DNA of 64,000 bases from Methylobacterium hispanicum (GCF_022179285.1 NZ_BPQO01000013.1:1-64000), one strand, 5' to 3'; positions 20,509 through 31,053 are shown, numbered from the stretch's first letter. Made by a program: numbers and translations. Notes: generated from the sequence alone by a model not told the origin.

Positions 20509-23500
20509 TGCGGCCCGGGCGTCCTGAGGTCGAGGGTGAGCGGGAACTCGGGATTGACCTCCTCGCGCGGCATCGCGACCCGGCCCGGGGTGTGCCCGTG
20601 CGGCTGGAAGCGCGAGAGGCGGCGCCCCTCCGCCTCGTAGGCGTTGACCGGGTGCGTGTCGTAGCTGCGCCCGCCCGGATGGGAGACGTGGTAGCGGCAG
20701 CCGCCGAGCGCCCGCCCGCTCCAGGCGTCGAGGATGTCGAAGGTGAGCGGCGAATGCGCCGGGATCGTCGGGTGGAGCGAGGAGGCCGGCTGCCACGCCT
20801 TGAAGCGCAGGCCCGCCACCGCTTCCCCGGCGGTGCCGGTCGCGGTCATCGGCAGGCGCCGGCCGTTGCAGGCGATGACGTGGCGCCCCGGCACGAAGCC
20901 GGTCACCTTCACCTGCAGGCGCTCGACGGAGCTGTCGACGAAGCGCACGGTCCCTCCGCTCGATCCTTCCTCGCCGAGCACGTGCCACGGCTCCAGCGCC
21001 TGACGCAGCTCGAGATGCACGCCCGCGTGCTCCACCTGACCGAAGACGGGGAAGCGGAACAGGCTCTGCGCCTCGAAGGCGGCCGGGTCGAAAGCGTAGC
21101 CGGCCCGGGCGAGGTCATCCAGCACGGAGCGGAAGTCGGCCGCCAGAAAATGGGGCAACATGAAGCGATCGTGCAGCCCCGTGCCCCAGCGGACACAACC
21201 ACCGGTCTGGGGCTCGCGCCAGAACCACGCGATCAGCGCGCGCAGCAGCAATTGCTGGGCGAGGCTCATCCGGGCGTCCGGCGGCATCTCGAAGGCGCGG
21301 AACTCCACGAGGCCGAGGCGCCCCGTGGGCCCGTCCGGCGAGTAGAGCTTGTCGATGCAGATCTCGGCCCGGTGGGTGTTGCCGGTGACGTCCACCAAGA
21401 TGTTGCGGAAGATCCGGTCGACGAGCCAGCGCGGGATGTTGGGCGCGTCCGGCTCCGGCACTTGGTTCAGCGCCACCTCCAGCTCGTAGAGCCCGTCGTG
21501 GCGCGCCTCGTCCATGCGCGGGGCTTGGCTCGTCGGGCCGATATAGAGGCCCGAGAACAGGTAGGAGAGGGACGGGTGCCGCTGCCAGTAGAGCACGAGG
21601 CTCTTCAGCAGGTCGGGGCGCCGCAGGAAGGGCGAGTCGTCGGGCGTCGCGCCGCCCACCACAACGTGGTTGCCGCCGCCGGTGCCGGTGTGGCGCCCGT
21701 CGGTCATGAACTTCTCGGCGCCGAGCCGGGTTAGGCGCGCCTCCTCGTAGAGGCCGGTGGTGATCGCCACCGCCTCGCGCCAGGAGGCGGCCGGGTGCAC
21801 GTTCACCTCGATCACGCCGGGATCGGGCGTGACCTTCACGATGCTGACGCGCGGGTCGTAGGGCGGCTCGTAGCCCTCGATGTGGACGGGCTGGCGGCAC
21901 TGGGCGGCGGCCGCCTCGATGTGGCCGACGAGCTCGAAATACTCGTCGATGCGCTGGAGCGGGGGCATGAACACCCGCACCACCCCGTCGCGGGGCTCGA
22001 CCGCGAGCGCGGTGCGCACCGCCACGCCCTCGACCCCGCCGCCGTTGCGCGGGGCCGCGCGGCCCGGATGGTCGGCGAGATCGCCGCGGGCCTCCAGCGG
22101 GTCCTGGGGCTGGTAGTAGGGGTAGCTCTCGGGCGGCACGTGCGGCAGCGAGCCCAGCGGCAGGCGGAAGCCCGCGGGCGAGTCGCCCGGCACCAGGAAG
22201 GCGTGGCCGCGGCGGAAGTCCCAGGCCTCCGAGATCCAGGCCCGCTCGGAAAAGCCCCCCATCGGGAGGCTTGCCAGCGGCAGCACGTAGGCGGTCGGCT
22301 CGCCGAAGCCGCGGGTGAAGACCCGCTTGATCCGGGCATCGTACTCGGCCGAGCCGCTCTGGGCACGGATCGGCGTGACGTTGACGGGCAGGCGCTCGCG
22401 CTCCTTCTCCCAGTGCTCGGTGTCCTCGAAGGCCGGGATGACGTAGGCGCGCAGGCCGAGCCGCTCGGCCAGCGCCTCGGTGAAGCTGCGGGCCTGCGTG
22501 ATGGTGGCGCCCGTGCCCGATTCCGGCGCGATCAGGTCGGCGTTCGACCAGACCGGCTTGCCGTCCCGGCGCCAGTACAGACCGAAGGCCCAGCGCGGCA
22601 GGCTCTCGCCCGGATACCACTTGCCCTGGCCGTAATGCAGCAGGCCGCCCGCGCCGAAGCGGTCGCGCAGGCGCCGGATCAGCTGGTCGGCGAGGTGGCG
22701 CTTGGTCGGCCCGACCGCCCCGGTGTTCCACTCCTCCGCCTCGAAATCGTCGATCGACACGAAGGTCGGCTCGCCGCCCATGGTCAGGCGCACGTCCTGC
22801 GCGGCAAGGTCCCGGTCGACCCGCTCGCCGAGCGCGTCCATGTCGGCCCAAACGCCGTCCGAGAAGGGCTTCGTCACGCGCGGCGACTCGGCGACGCGGG
22901 TCACGCCCATCTCGAAGCCGAACTCGGTCTCGGCGGGCTCCGCGAGACCGGAGATCGGCGCGGCCGTGCGGTAGTGCGGCGTCGAGGCCAGCGGGATGTG
23001 GCCCTCGCCGCAGAGCAGGCCCGAGGTCGCGTCGAGCCCGACCCAGCCGGCCCCCGGCAGGTAGACCTCCGCCCAGGCGTGCAGGTCGGTGAAGTCCGTC
23101 TTGGTGCCCTCCGGCCCCTCGACCGCGGTGGTGTCGGGCACGAGCTGGATCAGGTAGCCGGAGGTGAAGCGTGCCGCGAGGCCGAGGCGGCGCAGGATCT
23201 GCACCATCAGCCAGGCCGAGTCGCGGCAGGACCCGGACTCCAGGGTCAGGGTCTCTGCGGCGCTCTGCACGCCCGGCTCCATGCGCACGCCGTAGGTGAC
23301 CGCGTCCGCAACCGCTCGGTTCAGCGCCACGAGGAACAGCACCGTGTTGGTCTCGCCCCCGGTCTTCTCCGGCAGCGAGGCCAGGAAGGCGTCGAGCTCG
23401 GGTCCCTGCGCCTCGTCGAGGGCGAGGTAGGGCGCAAGCTCGGATTTCAGGTCCGCCTCGTAGGCGAAGGGCATCTCCTGCGCGTAGTCCTCGACGAAGA

Positions 23501-23777
23501 AGTCGAACGGGTTGATCACCGCCATCTCGGCGGTGAGATCGACCTCGATCTTCAACTCGTCGGTCTTCTCCGGGAAGACGAGGCGGGCGAGCCAGTTGCC
23601 GTTCGGGTCCTGCTGCCAGTTCAGGAAATGATTCTGCGGCGTCACCGTCAGGGCGTAGGCCGGGATCTTCACCCGCGCGTGCGGCGCCGGGCGCAGGCGG
23701 ATCACCTGCGGCCCGAGGCTGATGGGCCTGTCGTAGCGGTAGTGCGTGACGTGGTGCAGGGCGGCTTTGATCGACAC
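20505..23777 (-). CDS. Transglutaminase / DUF2126 large protein
   Basis: A 1090-residue protein. The N-terminal third is a transglutaminase domain with Cys184 (GSCRDSAW), His233 (DLHAWAEVY) and Asp249 (GLDATSG). The rest is the DUF2126 region, with [20 protein letters not shown] and a second half rich in [21 protein letters not shown] and [20 protein letters not shown]. The DUF2126 part has similarity to amide-ligase folds in the literature as I recall it; that is family knowledge, not read here. The GTG at 23777 is the chosen start and the gene heads the leftward operon. Confidence 0.88.
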   Translation of the reverse strand: MSIKAALHHVTHYRYDRPISLGPQVIRLRPAPHARVKIPAYALTVTPQNHFLNWQQDPNGNWLARLVFPEKTDELKIEVDLTAEMAVINPFDFFVEDYAQEMPFAYEADLKSELAPYLALDEAQGPELDAFLASLPEKTGGETNTVLFLVALNRAVADAVTYGVRMEPGVQSAAETLTLESGSCRDSAWLMVQILRRLGLAARFTSGYLIQLVPDTTAVEGPEGTKTDFTDLHAWAEVYLPGAGWVGLDATSGLLCGEGHIPLASTPHYRTAAPISGLAEPAETEFGFEMGVTRVAESPRVTKPFSDGVWADMDALGERVDRDLAAQDVRLTMGGEPTFVSIDDFEAEEWNTGAVGPTKRHLADQLIRRLRDRFGAGGLLHYGQGKWYPGESLPRWAFGLYWRRDGKPVWSNADLIAPESGTGATITQARSFTEALAERLGLRAYVIPAFEDTEHWEKERERLPVNVTPIRAQSGSAEYDARIKRVFTRGFGEPTAYVLPLASLPMGGFSERAWISEAWDFRRGHAFLVPGDSPAGFRLPLGSLPHVPPESYPYYQPQDPLEARGDLADHPGRAAPRNGGGVEGVAVRTALAVEPRDGVVRVFMPPLQRIDEYFELVGHIEAAAAQCRQPVHIEGYEPPYDPRVSIVKVTPDPGVIEVNVHPAASWREAVAITTGLYEEARLTRLGAEKFMTDGRHTGTGGGNHVVVGGATPDDSPFLRRPDLLKSLVLYWQRHPSLSYLFSGLYIGPTSQAPRMDEARHDGLYELEVALNQVPEPDAPNIPRWLVDRIFRNILVDVTGNTHRAEICIDKLYSPDGPTGRLGLVEFRAFEMPPDARMSLAQQLLLRALIAWFWREPQTGGCVRWGTGLHDRFMLPHFLAADFRSVLDDLARAGYAFDPAAFEAQSLFRFPVFGQVEHAGVHLELRQALEPWHVLGEEGSSGGTVRFVDSSVERLQVKVTGFVPGRHVIACNGRRLPMTATGTAGEAVAGLRFKAWQPASSLHPTIPAHSPLTFDILDAWSGRALGGCRYHVSHPGGRSYDTHPVNAYEAEGRRLSRFQPHGHTPGRVAMPREEVNPEFPLTLDLRTPGPQ

Positions 23778-24041
23778 GGGCAGTCTCGTCTGAGCGATTC
23801 CGGGCACGAACGCCGCCCGATCCCGCCGCGCGGCGGGGCGACGCCCGATGATACACGGGGGACGCCGCAAGCAAGTTCCGTGCGGCCCCGCCGCGGGTCG
23901 AGGGCGGCGGTCGCACGGCCCGGTTAGGAGGCAAGGGAACTTTGTCCGTCAAGACACTTTGACGCGTCGAGGGCGTGGCACAGGATAAGCCTGTCCCCGG
24001 CCCGGCCGCCGCAACGGACGCGCCGGCCTCGGAACCCACGT

Positions 24042-25229
24042 ATGAAGATCTTCCAGTGCCAGGCCTGCGACCAGCCGGTGACCTTCGAGGCCACCGCCTG
24101 CGAGAGCTGCGAGCGGCGCCTTGGCTACGTCTGCGACCGGCACGAGGTCTCGGCGCTGGAGCCGGTCGGCACCTCGGCCCATCCGGGCTCGGCCGGGATT
24201 CCGGTCTACCACGCCTACGCGCATTCGGGCCGCCGCTACCGCTTCTGCGCCAATGCCCGGCACGGCGCCTGCAACTGGCTGGTGCCGGACGAGTCCCCCG
24301 ACATCTTCTGCACCACCTGCCGGCACAACCACGTGGTGCCGGACCTCACGATTCCCTGGAACCTCACGCGCTGGCGGCAGGTGGAGGCGGCCAAGCACCG
24401 GCTGTTCTACTCGCTGCTGCGCCTCGACCTGCCGCTCGCGACCCGGGCCCAGTACACGGACGGCCTCGCCTTCGACTTCCTGGTCGATCCCTCCGAGACC
24501 TATTTGGGCGGCCCCCCGGTGATGACGGGGCACCTCAACGGCCTCATCACGATGAACATCGCCGAGGCCGACGACGTCGAGCGCGAACGGCGCCGGACGC
24601 TGTTCGGCGAGCACTACCGGACGCTACTGGGCCACTTCCGGCACGAGATCGGGCACTATTTCTGGTACCTGCTCGTCCAGAACAGCCCCCATCTCGACGC
24701 GTTCCGGGCGCTGTTCGGCGACGAGAGCCTGAACTACGCCGCCGCCCTGCAGACGCACTACGCCAGCGGCGCGCCCGCGAACTGGGAGGAATCCTACGTC
24801 TCGACCTACGCGACGAGCCATCCGTGGGAGGATTTCGCCGAGACCTTCGCGCACTACCTGCACATCGTCGATACGGTGGAGACCGCCTCGACCTTCGAGC
24901 TGCACCTGCGCCCGCGCCTCCGGACGGGGCGGAGCGAGCCGGTGGTGATCGACTTCGACCCCTACCGGACGCCGGACCTCGACCGCCTGATCGCGGCGTG
25001 GCTGCCGCTGACCTACGCGATCAACTCGCTCTCGCGCAGCATGGGCCAGAGCGACCTCTACCCCTTCGTGCTGACGCCCGCGGTGATCGCCAAGCTCGCC
25101 TTCGTGCACGAGCGCATCTACGCGGCGCGCGGCGACGTGCCGACCCCCGATCCGGCCGCCGCGGGCACCGAGATCCTGAAGGCGGTGATCACCGGCCTGC
25201 GCCAGAAGGTGGCTGCGCCGGTCGTCTGA
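24042..25229 (+). CDS. Zinc-ribbon putative zinc metallopeptidase
   Basis: A 395-residue protein with N-terminal zinc-ribbon cysteine pairs (Cys6/Cys9 and Cys20/Cys23) and further cysteines at 69, 77, 90 and 93, followed by a metallopeptidase domain with HEIGH at 201-205 (HExxH zinc motif) and a downstream FAETFAHYLH that may supply the third ligand. This is the COG4307-type family. It is divergent from the transglutaminase/ATP-grasp operon, with which such peptidases are often linked, so it may trim or process that system's peptide. Cytoplasmic by appearance, with no signal peptide. Confidence 0.82.
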   Translation: MKIFQCQACDQPVTFEATACESCERRLGYVCDRHEVSALEPVGTSAHPGSAGIPVYHAYAHSGRRYRFCANARHGACNWLVPDESPDIFCTTCRHNHVVPDLTIPWNLTRWRQVEAAKHRLFYSLLRLDLPLATRAQYTDGLAFDFLVDPSETYLGGPPVMTGHLNGLITMNIAEADDVERERRRTLFGEHYRTLLGHFRHEIGHYFWYLLVQNSPHLDAFRALFGDESLNYAAALQTHYASGAPANWEESYVSTYATSHPWEDFAETFAHYLHIVDTVETASTFELHLRPRLRTGRSEPVVIDFDPYRTPDLDRLIAAWLPLTYAINSLSRSMGQSDLYPFVLTPAVIAKLAFVHERIYAARGDVPTPDPAAAGTEILKAVITGLRQKVAAPVV

Positions 25230-25236
25230 GCGCCCT

Positions 25237-25384
25237 GGGGATCCCCAAGGGCCTCAGGCCCTTGGGCGGGGTCCGGGGCGCGCAGCCCCGGGTTTGGCTT
25301 CCTTCAACCGGCTTCGCCGGTTGAAGGAAGCCAATGCGGGCTCTGCCCTGCACCCGCCAAAGGTCTCGACCTTTGGGATCCATG
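25237..25384 (-). repeat. GGATCC-ended intergenic repeat, copy 2 (inverted)
   Basis: Same element as at 1092, read on the minus strand: it ends CACCCGCCAAAGGTCTCGAC then CTTTGGGATCC on the plus strand. The central hairpin has perfect 18-bp arms at 25294-25311 and 25317-25334 around CTTCG, of a sequence unrelated to the other copies. It lies directly after the metallopeptidase stop codon. Confidence 0.88.
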
Positions 25385-25556
25385 ACCGGAGCGGCCGGGC
25401 GAAGATTCGTCTCCGGGCCGCGCGGGCGGCGGGCGCGACCTTCGCCGTCCCGCCCGGAGAAGGGAGGTGCCTTCCATGGCGGCCCGGGGTACGGCAGGCT
25501 ACTCTTCCGCGGGAGCCGCCGGGGCTCCCGCACCGACCCGGGTTCCCGAAAGACCG

Positions 25557-26945
25557 ATGTCAGACCGACCGCTCCCCGCCGAGGCGCATCCGCTCCCGAT
25601 CGCCGTGATCGGGGCGGGGTTCAGCGGCACCGCGGCGGCGATCCAGCTCCTGGCGCAGTTGCCGCCGGGGCGGCCGGTGCTGCTCTGCGAGCGCGCCGAG
25701 CGCTTCGGGCGCGGGCGTGCCTACGCGACGGGCAACCCGGACCACCTCCTCAACGTGCGCGCCGCCAACATGAGCGCCTTCCCCGACCGGCCGTCGCAGT
25801 TCGAGGACTGGCTGGCGGGTGCCGACGAGGCCGAGGGCATCCGCCGGACCTCTGCCGGCACCTTCGCGGCCCGCGGCCTCTACGGGCGCTACCTCTCCGA
25901 ATTGCTCACCGCCGCCGTGACCGGGCCGGGCGCCCCGCGCCTGCAGCTCGTCAACGAGGCGATCACCGACATCGCGCCGGAGGACGGGCGCCTCGTCCTG
26001 CGCAGCGAGGGCGGCCGGCGCTTTCCCGCCGCGGGCGCCGTGCTGGCGATGGGCAACCTCGCCGCCCCCGAGGAGCCGGCCAGCCGCCACCGGGCCGATC
26101 CCTGGAACCCGGACGGGTTCGGGCGCCTGCACCCGGATCGCGCCGTCCTCGTGGTCGGCACCGGCCTCAGCATGGTCGATGCGGTGATGAACCTCAGGCG
26201 TCACGGCTTTGCCGGCCGCATCGTCGCGCTCTCGCGCCGGGGACAAGTCTCCACCGTGCACGCGCCGGCCGGCGCCTGGCCGCTGCCGGACTTCTCGGCG
26301 GGGGAGCGCGCCTCGCTCACGCGGCTGCTCGCCCGCATCCGCCGGGAGGTCGCGGCGGCAGCCGCCGTCGGCGTCGGCTGGCACGGGGTGCTGGACGCCC
26401 TGCGGCCGATCACCGACACGCTCTGGCTCGGCCTCCCGGAGGCCGAGAAGGCGCGCTTCCTTCGCCACCTGCGCCCGTTCTGGGACGTCCACCGCCACCG
26501 CGCCGCGCCGCCCGCGGGCGCGGCCATCGCCGCGGAGATCGCGGCGGGCACGCTGGAGGTCCGCGCAGCCCGGCTCCTCTCGATCGAGGACCGGCCCGAC
26601 GAGGCGCTGGTCACCTGCCGGCCGCGCGGGGCAGGGGAGACGGAGACCTTCGCGGTCCAGTGCATCCTCGACGCCCGCGGCATCGGCCGGGTCGCCGAGA
26701 CCGCCGACCCGCTCCTGCGCCGCCTGATCGGCCGCGGGCTGGTCCGGCCCGGTCCCTTCGGCATCGGGCTCGACGTGCACCCCGACCTCTCGGTCGCGGG
26801 CGAAGTGACCGGCGATTTGCCGGCCCCGCTCTGGACGCTCGGGCCGCTCATCCGCGGCGTGTTCTGGGAATGCACGGCCGTGCCCGACATCCGCAACCAG
26901 GCGGCGCAGCTCGCGCGGGCGGTGGCGGAGAGGGTGCGGGGATAG
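25557..26945 (+). CDS. FAD/NAD(P)-binding oxidoreductase-like protein
   Basis: A 462-residue flavoprotein with the N-terminal dinucleotide fold PIAVIGAGFSGTAAAIQLL, a second nucleotide site AVLVVGTGLSMVDAVMNLRRHG, and NPDHLLNVRAANMSAFPDRPSQF, typical of the COG4529 (NAD_binding_9) family. The reaction is unknown. The ATG at 25557 starts the family-like region; an in-frame ATG at 25467 would add 30 residues of low-complexity Ala/Gly/Pro. It converges on cysI, with a palindromic repeat between. Confidence 0.8.
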   Translation: MSDRPLPAEAHPLPIAVIGAGFSGTAAAIQLLAQLPPGRPVLLCERAERFGRGRAYATGNPDHLLNVRAANMSAFPDRPSQFEDWLAGADEAEGIRRTSAGTFAARGLYGRYLSELLTAAVTGPGAPRLQLVNEAITDIAPEDGRLVLRSEGGRRFPAAGAVLAMGNLAAPEEPASRHRADPWNPDGFGRLHPDRAVLVVGTGLSMVDAVMNLRRHGFAGRIVALSRRGQVSTVHAPAGAWPLPDFSAGERASLTRLLARIRREVAAAAAVGVGWHGVLDALRPITDTLWLGLPEAEKARFLRHLRPFWDVHRHRAAPPAGAAIAAEIAAGTLEVRAARLLSIEDRPDEALVTCRPRGAGETETFAVQCILDARGIGRVAETADPLLRRLIGRGLVRPGPFGIGLDVHPDLSVAGEVTGDLPAPLWTLGPLIRGVFWECTAVPDIRNQAAQLARAVAERVRG

Positions 26946-26987
26946 CCGGAAGGGGCGGCGGGGAACCGCCCCCGCCCGTCTCAGGCG

Positions 26988-27172
26988 GCCTCCGGTTGAT
27001 CGGTTCGGCGGCGTGCGGTGAACCGCGCCGTGCCTCCCTCTCCCATAGGGAGAGGGTCGGGGTGAGGGGTATGACCTGACAGGACTGAGCACGCCATCGA
27101 CGCGCATTCAGTACGGCGCCACCTCCGGCAGCCTCATACCCCTCACCCTGTCCCTCTCCCTATGGGAGAGGG
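26988..27172. repeat. Palindrome-ended intergenic element, copy A
   Basis: A left block GGCCTCCGG...GTGCGGTGAACCG leads into CCCTCTCCCATAGGGAGAGG, GTGAGGGGTATGACC, an unpaired core containing CTGAGCACGCCATCGACGCG, and then the mirror CTCATACCCCTCACCC and CCCTCTCCCTATGGGAGAGG. The same element in the opposite orientation is at 60384-60536. It lies between the convergent FAD-protein and cysI genes. Confidence 0.85.
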
Positions 27173-27230
27173 GACCCGCGCTTCGTTCCGAGACGATGCG
27201 TTGGACCGAACCCACCAACCGGAAACCGTC

Positions 27231-29051
27231 TCAGGCGGCGGGCTTCAGCGCGCCCGTCCGGTCATGGAAGTCCGGCCCGTTCGTCGTCTTGGCCACATGG
27301 CCGGCGCGGATGACGAAGTCGCCGAAATGCTCGCCCGGCTGCCGGTTCTTCGCGTAGTCGGCGAACAGCGGGTCGAGGATGCCGCGGATCTCCGAGGCCT
27401 GGACGTCCTCGCGGTAGAGCTTGCTCAGCCGCGAGCCGTCGAAGGCGGCGCCGAGATAGAGGTGGTAGCGCTCGGGCCCGCGGCCGACGAGGCCGATCTC
27501 CGAGATGAAGGGCCGGGCGCAGCCGTTCGGGCAGCCGGTCGAGCGGATCGTGATGTCCTCGTCCGCGAGGCCGTGGCTCGCCAGGCTCTCCTCGAGCTCC
27601 GAGACGAGATCCGGCAGGTAGCGCTCGCTCTCGGCGAGCGCCAGGCCGCAGGTCGGCAGCGCCACGCAGGCGAGCGCGTTGCGGCGCAGCGCGCCCGCGC
27701 CGTTGGTGAGGCCGTACTCGGCCACCAGCGCGTCGATCTCGGCCTTCTTGGCCGCCGGCACGTTGGCGATGATCACGTTCTGGTTGCCCGTGAGGCGGAA
27801 ATCGCCCTCGTGCACCTCGGCGATGCGGCGGAAGCCCGACAGGAACTGCGGCCCGCCCTCGACGTCCTTGATCCGGCCGGACGGCACGTAGAGCGTGAGG
27901 TGGTGGCGCCCGTCCTCGCCCTCGACCCAGCCGTAGCGGTCGCCGTTGCCCGTGAAGGTGAAGGGCTTCGGGTCGGCGAGCGGCTTGCCGACGCGCTTCT
28001 CGACCTCGGCCCGGAAGGCTTTGAGGCCGTAGCGCTCGATCGTGTACTTGAGCCGCGCGTTCTTGCGGTTCTTGCGGTTGCCCCAGTCGCGCTGGACCGT
28101 CATCACGGCTTCCGCCGCTTTGAGGGCGTCCGCGGGCTCCACGAAGCACATCACGTCGGCGGTGCGCGGGAAGGTGTCGGTCTCGCCGTGGGTCATGCCC
28201 ATGCCGCCGCCCACCGTGACGTTCCAGCCGGTGAGCTTGTTCTTCTTGTCGAGGATCGCGATGAAGCCGAGGTCGTGGGCGAAGATGTCGACCTCGTTCG
28301 AGGGCGGCACCGCCACCACGGTCTTGAACTTCCGGGGCAGGTAGGTCCGGCCGTAGACCGGCTCGATCTCGGCCGCGTCCTCGCCGCCGACCACGCGCTC
28401 GCCGTCGAGCCAGATCTCGCGCCACGCGCTCGTCTTCGGCAGGAGCGAGTCGGAGATGTCCTTGGCGAGCTTCAGGGCCTCCCGGTGCGCGCCGGCCTGG
28501 GCCGGGTTCGTGGCCGCCATCACGTTGCGGTTGACGTCGCCGCAGGCCGCGATCGTGTCGAGCAGCGCCGCGTCGATCGCCGCCATCGTGCGCTTGAGGT
28601 TCGACTTGATGACGCCGTGGTACTGGAAGGTCTGGCGCGTCGTGGCGCGCAGCGCGTTGCCCGCGTAGGTGCGGGCGATGTCGTCGAGGATCAGCCACTG
28701 CTTCGGCGTCACCACGCCGCCCGCGATGCGCAGGCGGATCATGAAGCTGTAGGCCTTGTCGAGCTTCTTCCGGGTGCGCTCGGCCCGGATGTCGCGGTCG
28801 TCCTGCAGGTACATCCCGTGGAACTTCACGAGCTGCCCGTCATCCTCCGAGATCGCCCCGGTGGCATGCTTGAGGAGGCCGTCGGCGAGCGTGCCGCGGA
28901 GGTACCCGCTGGCGATCTTGATGTGCTCGTTGGCCGAGAGTGCGGCCGCGCGCGCGGCTTCCGCATCGGTGATCGGGCGCTCGGTCGGGGGCGTCTCGTA
29001 GGTGCGCTCGGCCGGGGTCTCGGCGGCGTCGCGGGGGCTGTGGTCGTCCAT
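27231..29051 (-). CDS. cysI: Assimilatory sulfite reductase, hemoprotein subunit
   Basis: A 606-residue siroheme/4Fe-4S protein that reduces sulfite to sulfide with six electrons. The cluster ligands are seen as CVALPTCGLALAESER and STGCPNGCARP, and the duplicated sulfite/nitrite-reductase domains include RATTRQTFQYHGV and NRNVMAATNP. The length fits CysI. It follows cysJ on the same strand with a 174-bp spacer that holds no good gene. The paired flavoprotein makes NADPH the likely electron donor. No siroheme synthase (cysG) is nearby. Confidence 0.95.
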   Translation of the reverse strand: MDDHSPRDAAETPAERTYETPPTERPITDAEAARAAALSANEHIKIASGYLRGTLADGLLKHATGAISEDDGQLVKFHGMYLQDDRDIRAERTRKKLDKAYSFMIRLRIAGGVVTPKQWLILDDIARTYAGNALRATTRQTFQYHGVIKSNLKRTMAAIDAALLDTIAACGDVNRNVMAATNPAQAGAHREALKLAKDISDSLLPKTSAWREIWLDGERVVGGEDAAEIEPVYGRTYLPRKFKTVVAVPPSNEVDIFAHDLGFIAILDKKNKLTGWNVTVGGGMGMTHGETDTFPRTADVMCFVEPADALKAAEAVMTVQRDWGNRKNRKNARLKYTIERYGLKAFRAEVEKRVGKPLADPKPFTFTGNGDRYGWVEGEDGRHHLTLYVPSGRIKDVEGGPQFLSGFRRIAEVHEGDFRLTGNQNVIIANVPAAKKAEIDALVAEYGLTNGAGALRRNALACVALPTCGLALAESERYLPDLVSELEESLASHGLADEDITIRSTGCPNGCARPFISEIGLVGRGPERYHLYLGAAFDGSRLSKLYREDVQASEIRGILDPLFADYAKNRQPGEHFGDFVIRAGHVAKTTNGPDFHDRTGALKPAA

Positions 29052-29225
29052 GGAACGAATCCAATATCGTCGAAAGCGTAAATCTCTCCCTCGCCGGGGC
29101 CTTGAGCCCGCGGGCGGGGGAGAGCGTGGAGCGTGCTGTTCGGGAGGTTCGCTCCCTGCTCCCGCGGCGGGGGCATCCGCCTCCGCAACAGGATGTACCC
29201 GCGCCGGGGGCGGGCGTTCCGGTCT

Positions 29226-30992
29226 TCAGTAGACGTCCTGCTGGTAGCGGTGACCGCGCTCCAGCGTCGCGACCTGCGCCTCGGCGTCGGCCGGGCTCAG
29301 GCCCTTCGTGGTCTCGTAGGCCTTCACCACGGCGGCCCGCACGTCGCGCGCCATGTTCTTGGCATCGCCGCAGACGTAGAGATGCGCGCCCCCGTCGAGC
29401 CAGGAGACCAGCTCCGCGGCGTGCTGGGTGATCCGGTCCTGCACGTAGATCTTTTCCGGCTGGTCGCGCGAGAAGGCCACGTCGATCTTGGTCAGCGAAC
29501 CGTCCTCCAGGGCCTCCTGCCACTCGAGCTGGTAGAGGAAGTCGTGGGTGAACTGGCGGTCTCCGAAGAACAGCCAGGAGCGCCCGGAAGCCTCCGTCGC
29601 GCGGCGCTCCTGCACGAAGGCGCGGAAGGGCGCCACGCCCGTACCGGGCCCGACCATGATGATGTCGGTGGCGGGATCCTGCGGCAGGCGGAAATGGCGG
29701 TTGGGCTTCAGCCGCACCCGCAGCTTGGCTCCGTCGCGGATGCGGTCGGCCACGTGCACCGAGGTGACGCCGGAGCGGGCGCGCCCGTGGGTCTGGTAGC
29801 GCACGGCGGCGATCGTCAGGTGGACCTCGTCGCCGACCTCCTTGCGCGAGGAGGCGATCGAGTAGGCCCGCGGCGGCAGCGGCCGGGTGATGGCGCCGAG
29901 GTGCTCGCCCGTAAGCTTGGCCGGGTAGGTCTCGATCAGGTCGATGAGCTGGCGCCCCTCGATCCAGGCGCGGGCCTCGCCGCTGTCGATGAGCTTCTGC
30001 GCGTCGGCGTGGCCGGTCGCCTTGACGAAGCGCTCGATCGTGGCGGCCGAGAGCGTGGTGATGTCGCGCTCGGAGAGCAGCGCCTTGCGCAAGGCCTCGT
30101 CGCCCTCGAGGCCGGCAGCCTTGAGGATCTCGTCCACGAGTTGCGGATCGTTCTCGGGGTAGATCTCGAGGGAGTCGCCCGGCTCGTAGGCCGGCGCGCC
30201 CTCCTCGAAGGCGAGCGCGAGGTGGATCGTCTCCTTGTCGGAACGCGAGGAGTTGAGGTTCACGTGCTCGACCACCTCGACCAGGTAGGGCTCGCGGCTC
30301 GGCTCGGCATCCTCGTCCTCGGCCCCGCCCGCGCGGGCGAAATCGACCGCCACCACGTTGTCGGCGGGCGCAGGTGCCAGCGCCTTGAGCGTCGCCTTGA
30401 TCCAGTCGGCGGCAGGCTTGTCGAAGTCGAGGTCGAGGTCGGCGCGCTCCGCGGCGCGCTTGCCCCCCAGCGCCTCGAACCGAGCGTCGAGCGCCTTGCC
30501 GATGGCGCAGAACTCCGCGTAGCTCGTGTCGCCGAGCGCCAGCACCGCGAACTCGACGCCGTCGAGGCGGGGCGCCGCGTCACCCATCAGCTCGCCGTAG
30601 GCCCGCACCGCGCGGGCCGGCGGCTCGCCCTCGCCCCAGGTCGCGGCGATCGCCACGATCTTGCCGGCCTTCGGCAGGGTCGCGAGGTCGAGGTCGGCGA
30701 AATCCACCACCTTCGGCTTGAAGCCCTGCTTGCGCGCGAGCTTGCCGACGTCGCCCGCGAGCTTCTCCGAGTTCCCCGATTCGCTGGCGAACAGGACGGT
30801 CAGCGGCTCGGCGGCCTTCGGGGGGGCGGCCGGCGCCGCGGCGGGCTGGCCGCCCGCGGCGTCGAGGCCGGCGAGGAAGCCCGCGAGCCAGGCGCGCTGG
30901 ATGGGCGTCGCGGCGCCGAGCACCGCGTCGAGGCTGGCGCGCTCGTTGTCGGCGAAGGGCGCGGTGCGGGGGAGTATGGCTTGGCGTGACAT
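29226..30992 (-). CDS. cysJ: Sulfite reductase flavoprotein subunit (diflavin reductase)
   Basis: A 588-residue diflavin enzyme: N-terminal leader, flavodoxin/FMN domain (VLFASESGNSEKLAGDVG, WGEGEPPARAV, LALGDTSYAEFC), FAD-binding domain (RPLPPRAYSIASS) and NADPH domain (IMVGPGTGVAPFRAFVQER, YVCGDAKNMARDV). It passes electrons from NADPH to CysI. First gene of the cysJ-cysI unit. A GTTC-N8-GAAC palindrome lies 46 bp upstream and matches one before cysH, suggesting joint control. Confidence 0.94.
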   Translation of the reverse strand: MSRQAILPRTAPFADNERASLDAVLGAATPIQRAWLAGFLAGLDAAGGQPAAAPAAPPKAAEPLTVLFASESGNSEKLAGDVGKLARKQGFKPKVVDFADLDLATLPKAGKIVAIAATWGEGEPPARAVRAYGELMGDAAPRLDGVEFAVLALGDTSYAEFCAIGKALDARFEALGGKRAAERADLDLDFDKPAADWIKATLKALAPAPADNVVAVDFARAGGAEDEDAEPSREPYLVEVVEHVNLNSSRSDKETIHLALAFEEGAPAYEPGDSLEIYPENDPQLVDEILKAAGLEGDEALRKALLSERDITTLSAATIERFVKATGHADAQKLIDSGEARAWIEGRQLIDLIETYPAKLTGEHLGAITRPLPPRAYSIASSRKEVGDEVHLTIAAVRYQTHGRARSGVTSVHVADRIRDGAKLRVRLKPNRHFRLPQDPATDIIMVGPGTGVAPFRAFVQERRATEASGRSWLFFGDRQFTHDFLYQLEWQEALEDGSLTKIDVAFSRDQPEKIYVQDRITQHAAELVSWLDGGAHLYVCGDAKNMARDVRAAVVKAYETTKGLSPADAEAQVATLERGHRYQQDVY

Positions 30993-31037
30993 CAGGTGAC
31001 CATGTCGTCGTACGCGAGGCTTCTGTCAACGGGGAAC

Positions 31038-31053
31038 GTTCTTTTTACAGAAC
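31038..31053. promoter_or_regulatory. Palindrome upstream of cysJ (candidate sulfur-regulon operator)
   Basis: GTTCT-N6-AGAAC, ending 46 bp before the cysJ start codon (minus strand). It has the same 16-bp size and GTTC/GAAC ends as the palindrome 42 bp before cysH. The binding protein is not known. Confidence 0.55.

Noticed and set aside
17470..20640. A 1056-codon open frame on the plus strand over the ATP-grasp gene
   Set aside because: It is antisense to a recognisable ATP-grasp/alpha-E protein and its translation is Arg/Gly/Pro-rich with no family motif; long shadow frames are expected at this GC content.
21115..24039. A 974-codon minus-strand frame shifted by one from the DUF2126 protein
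   Set aside because: It is an out-of-frame shadow; the true frame carries both catalytic triad and DUF2126 motifs.
29052..29225. A small gene between cysJ and cysI
   Set aside because: The only candidate frame overlaps the cysI start and its translation is repeat-like; no DUF2849-type sequence is present.
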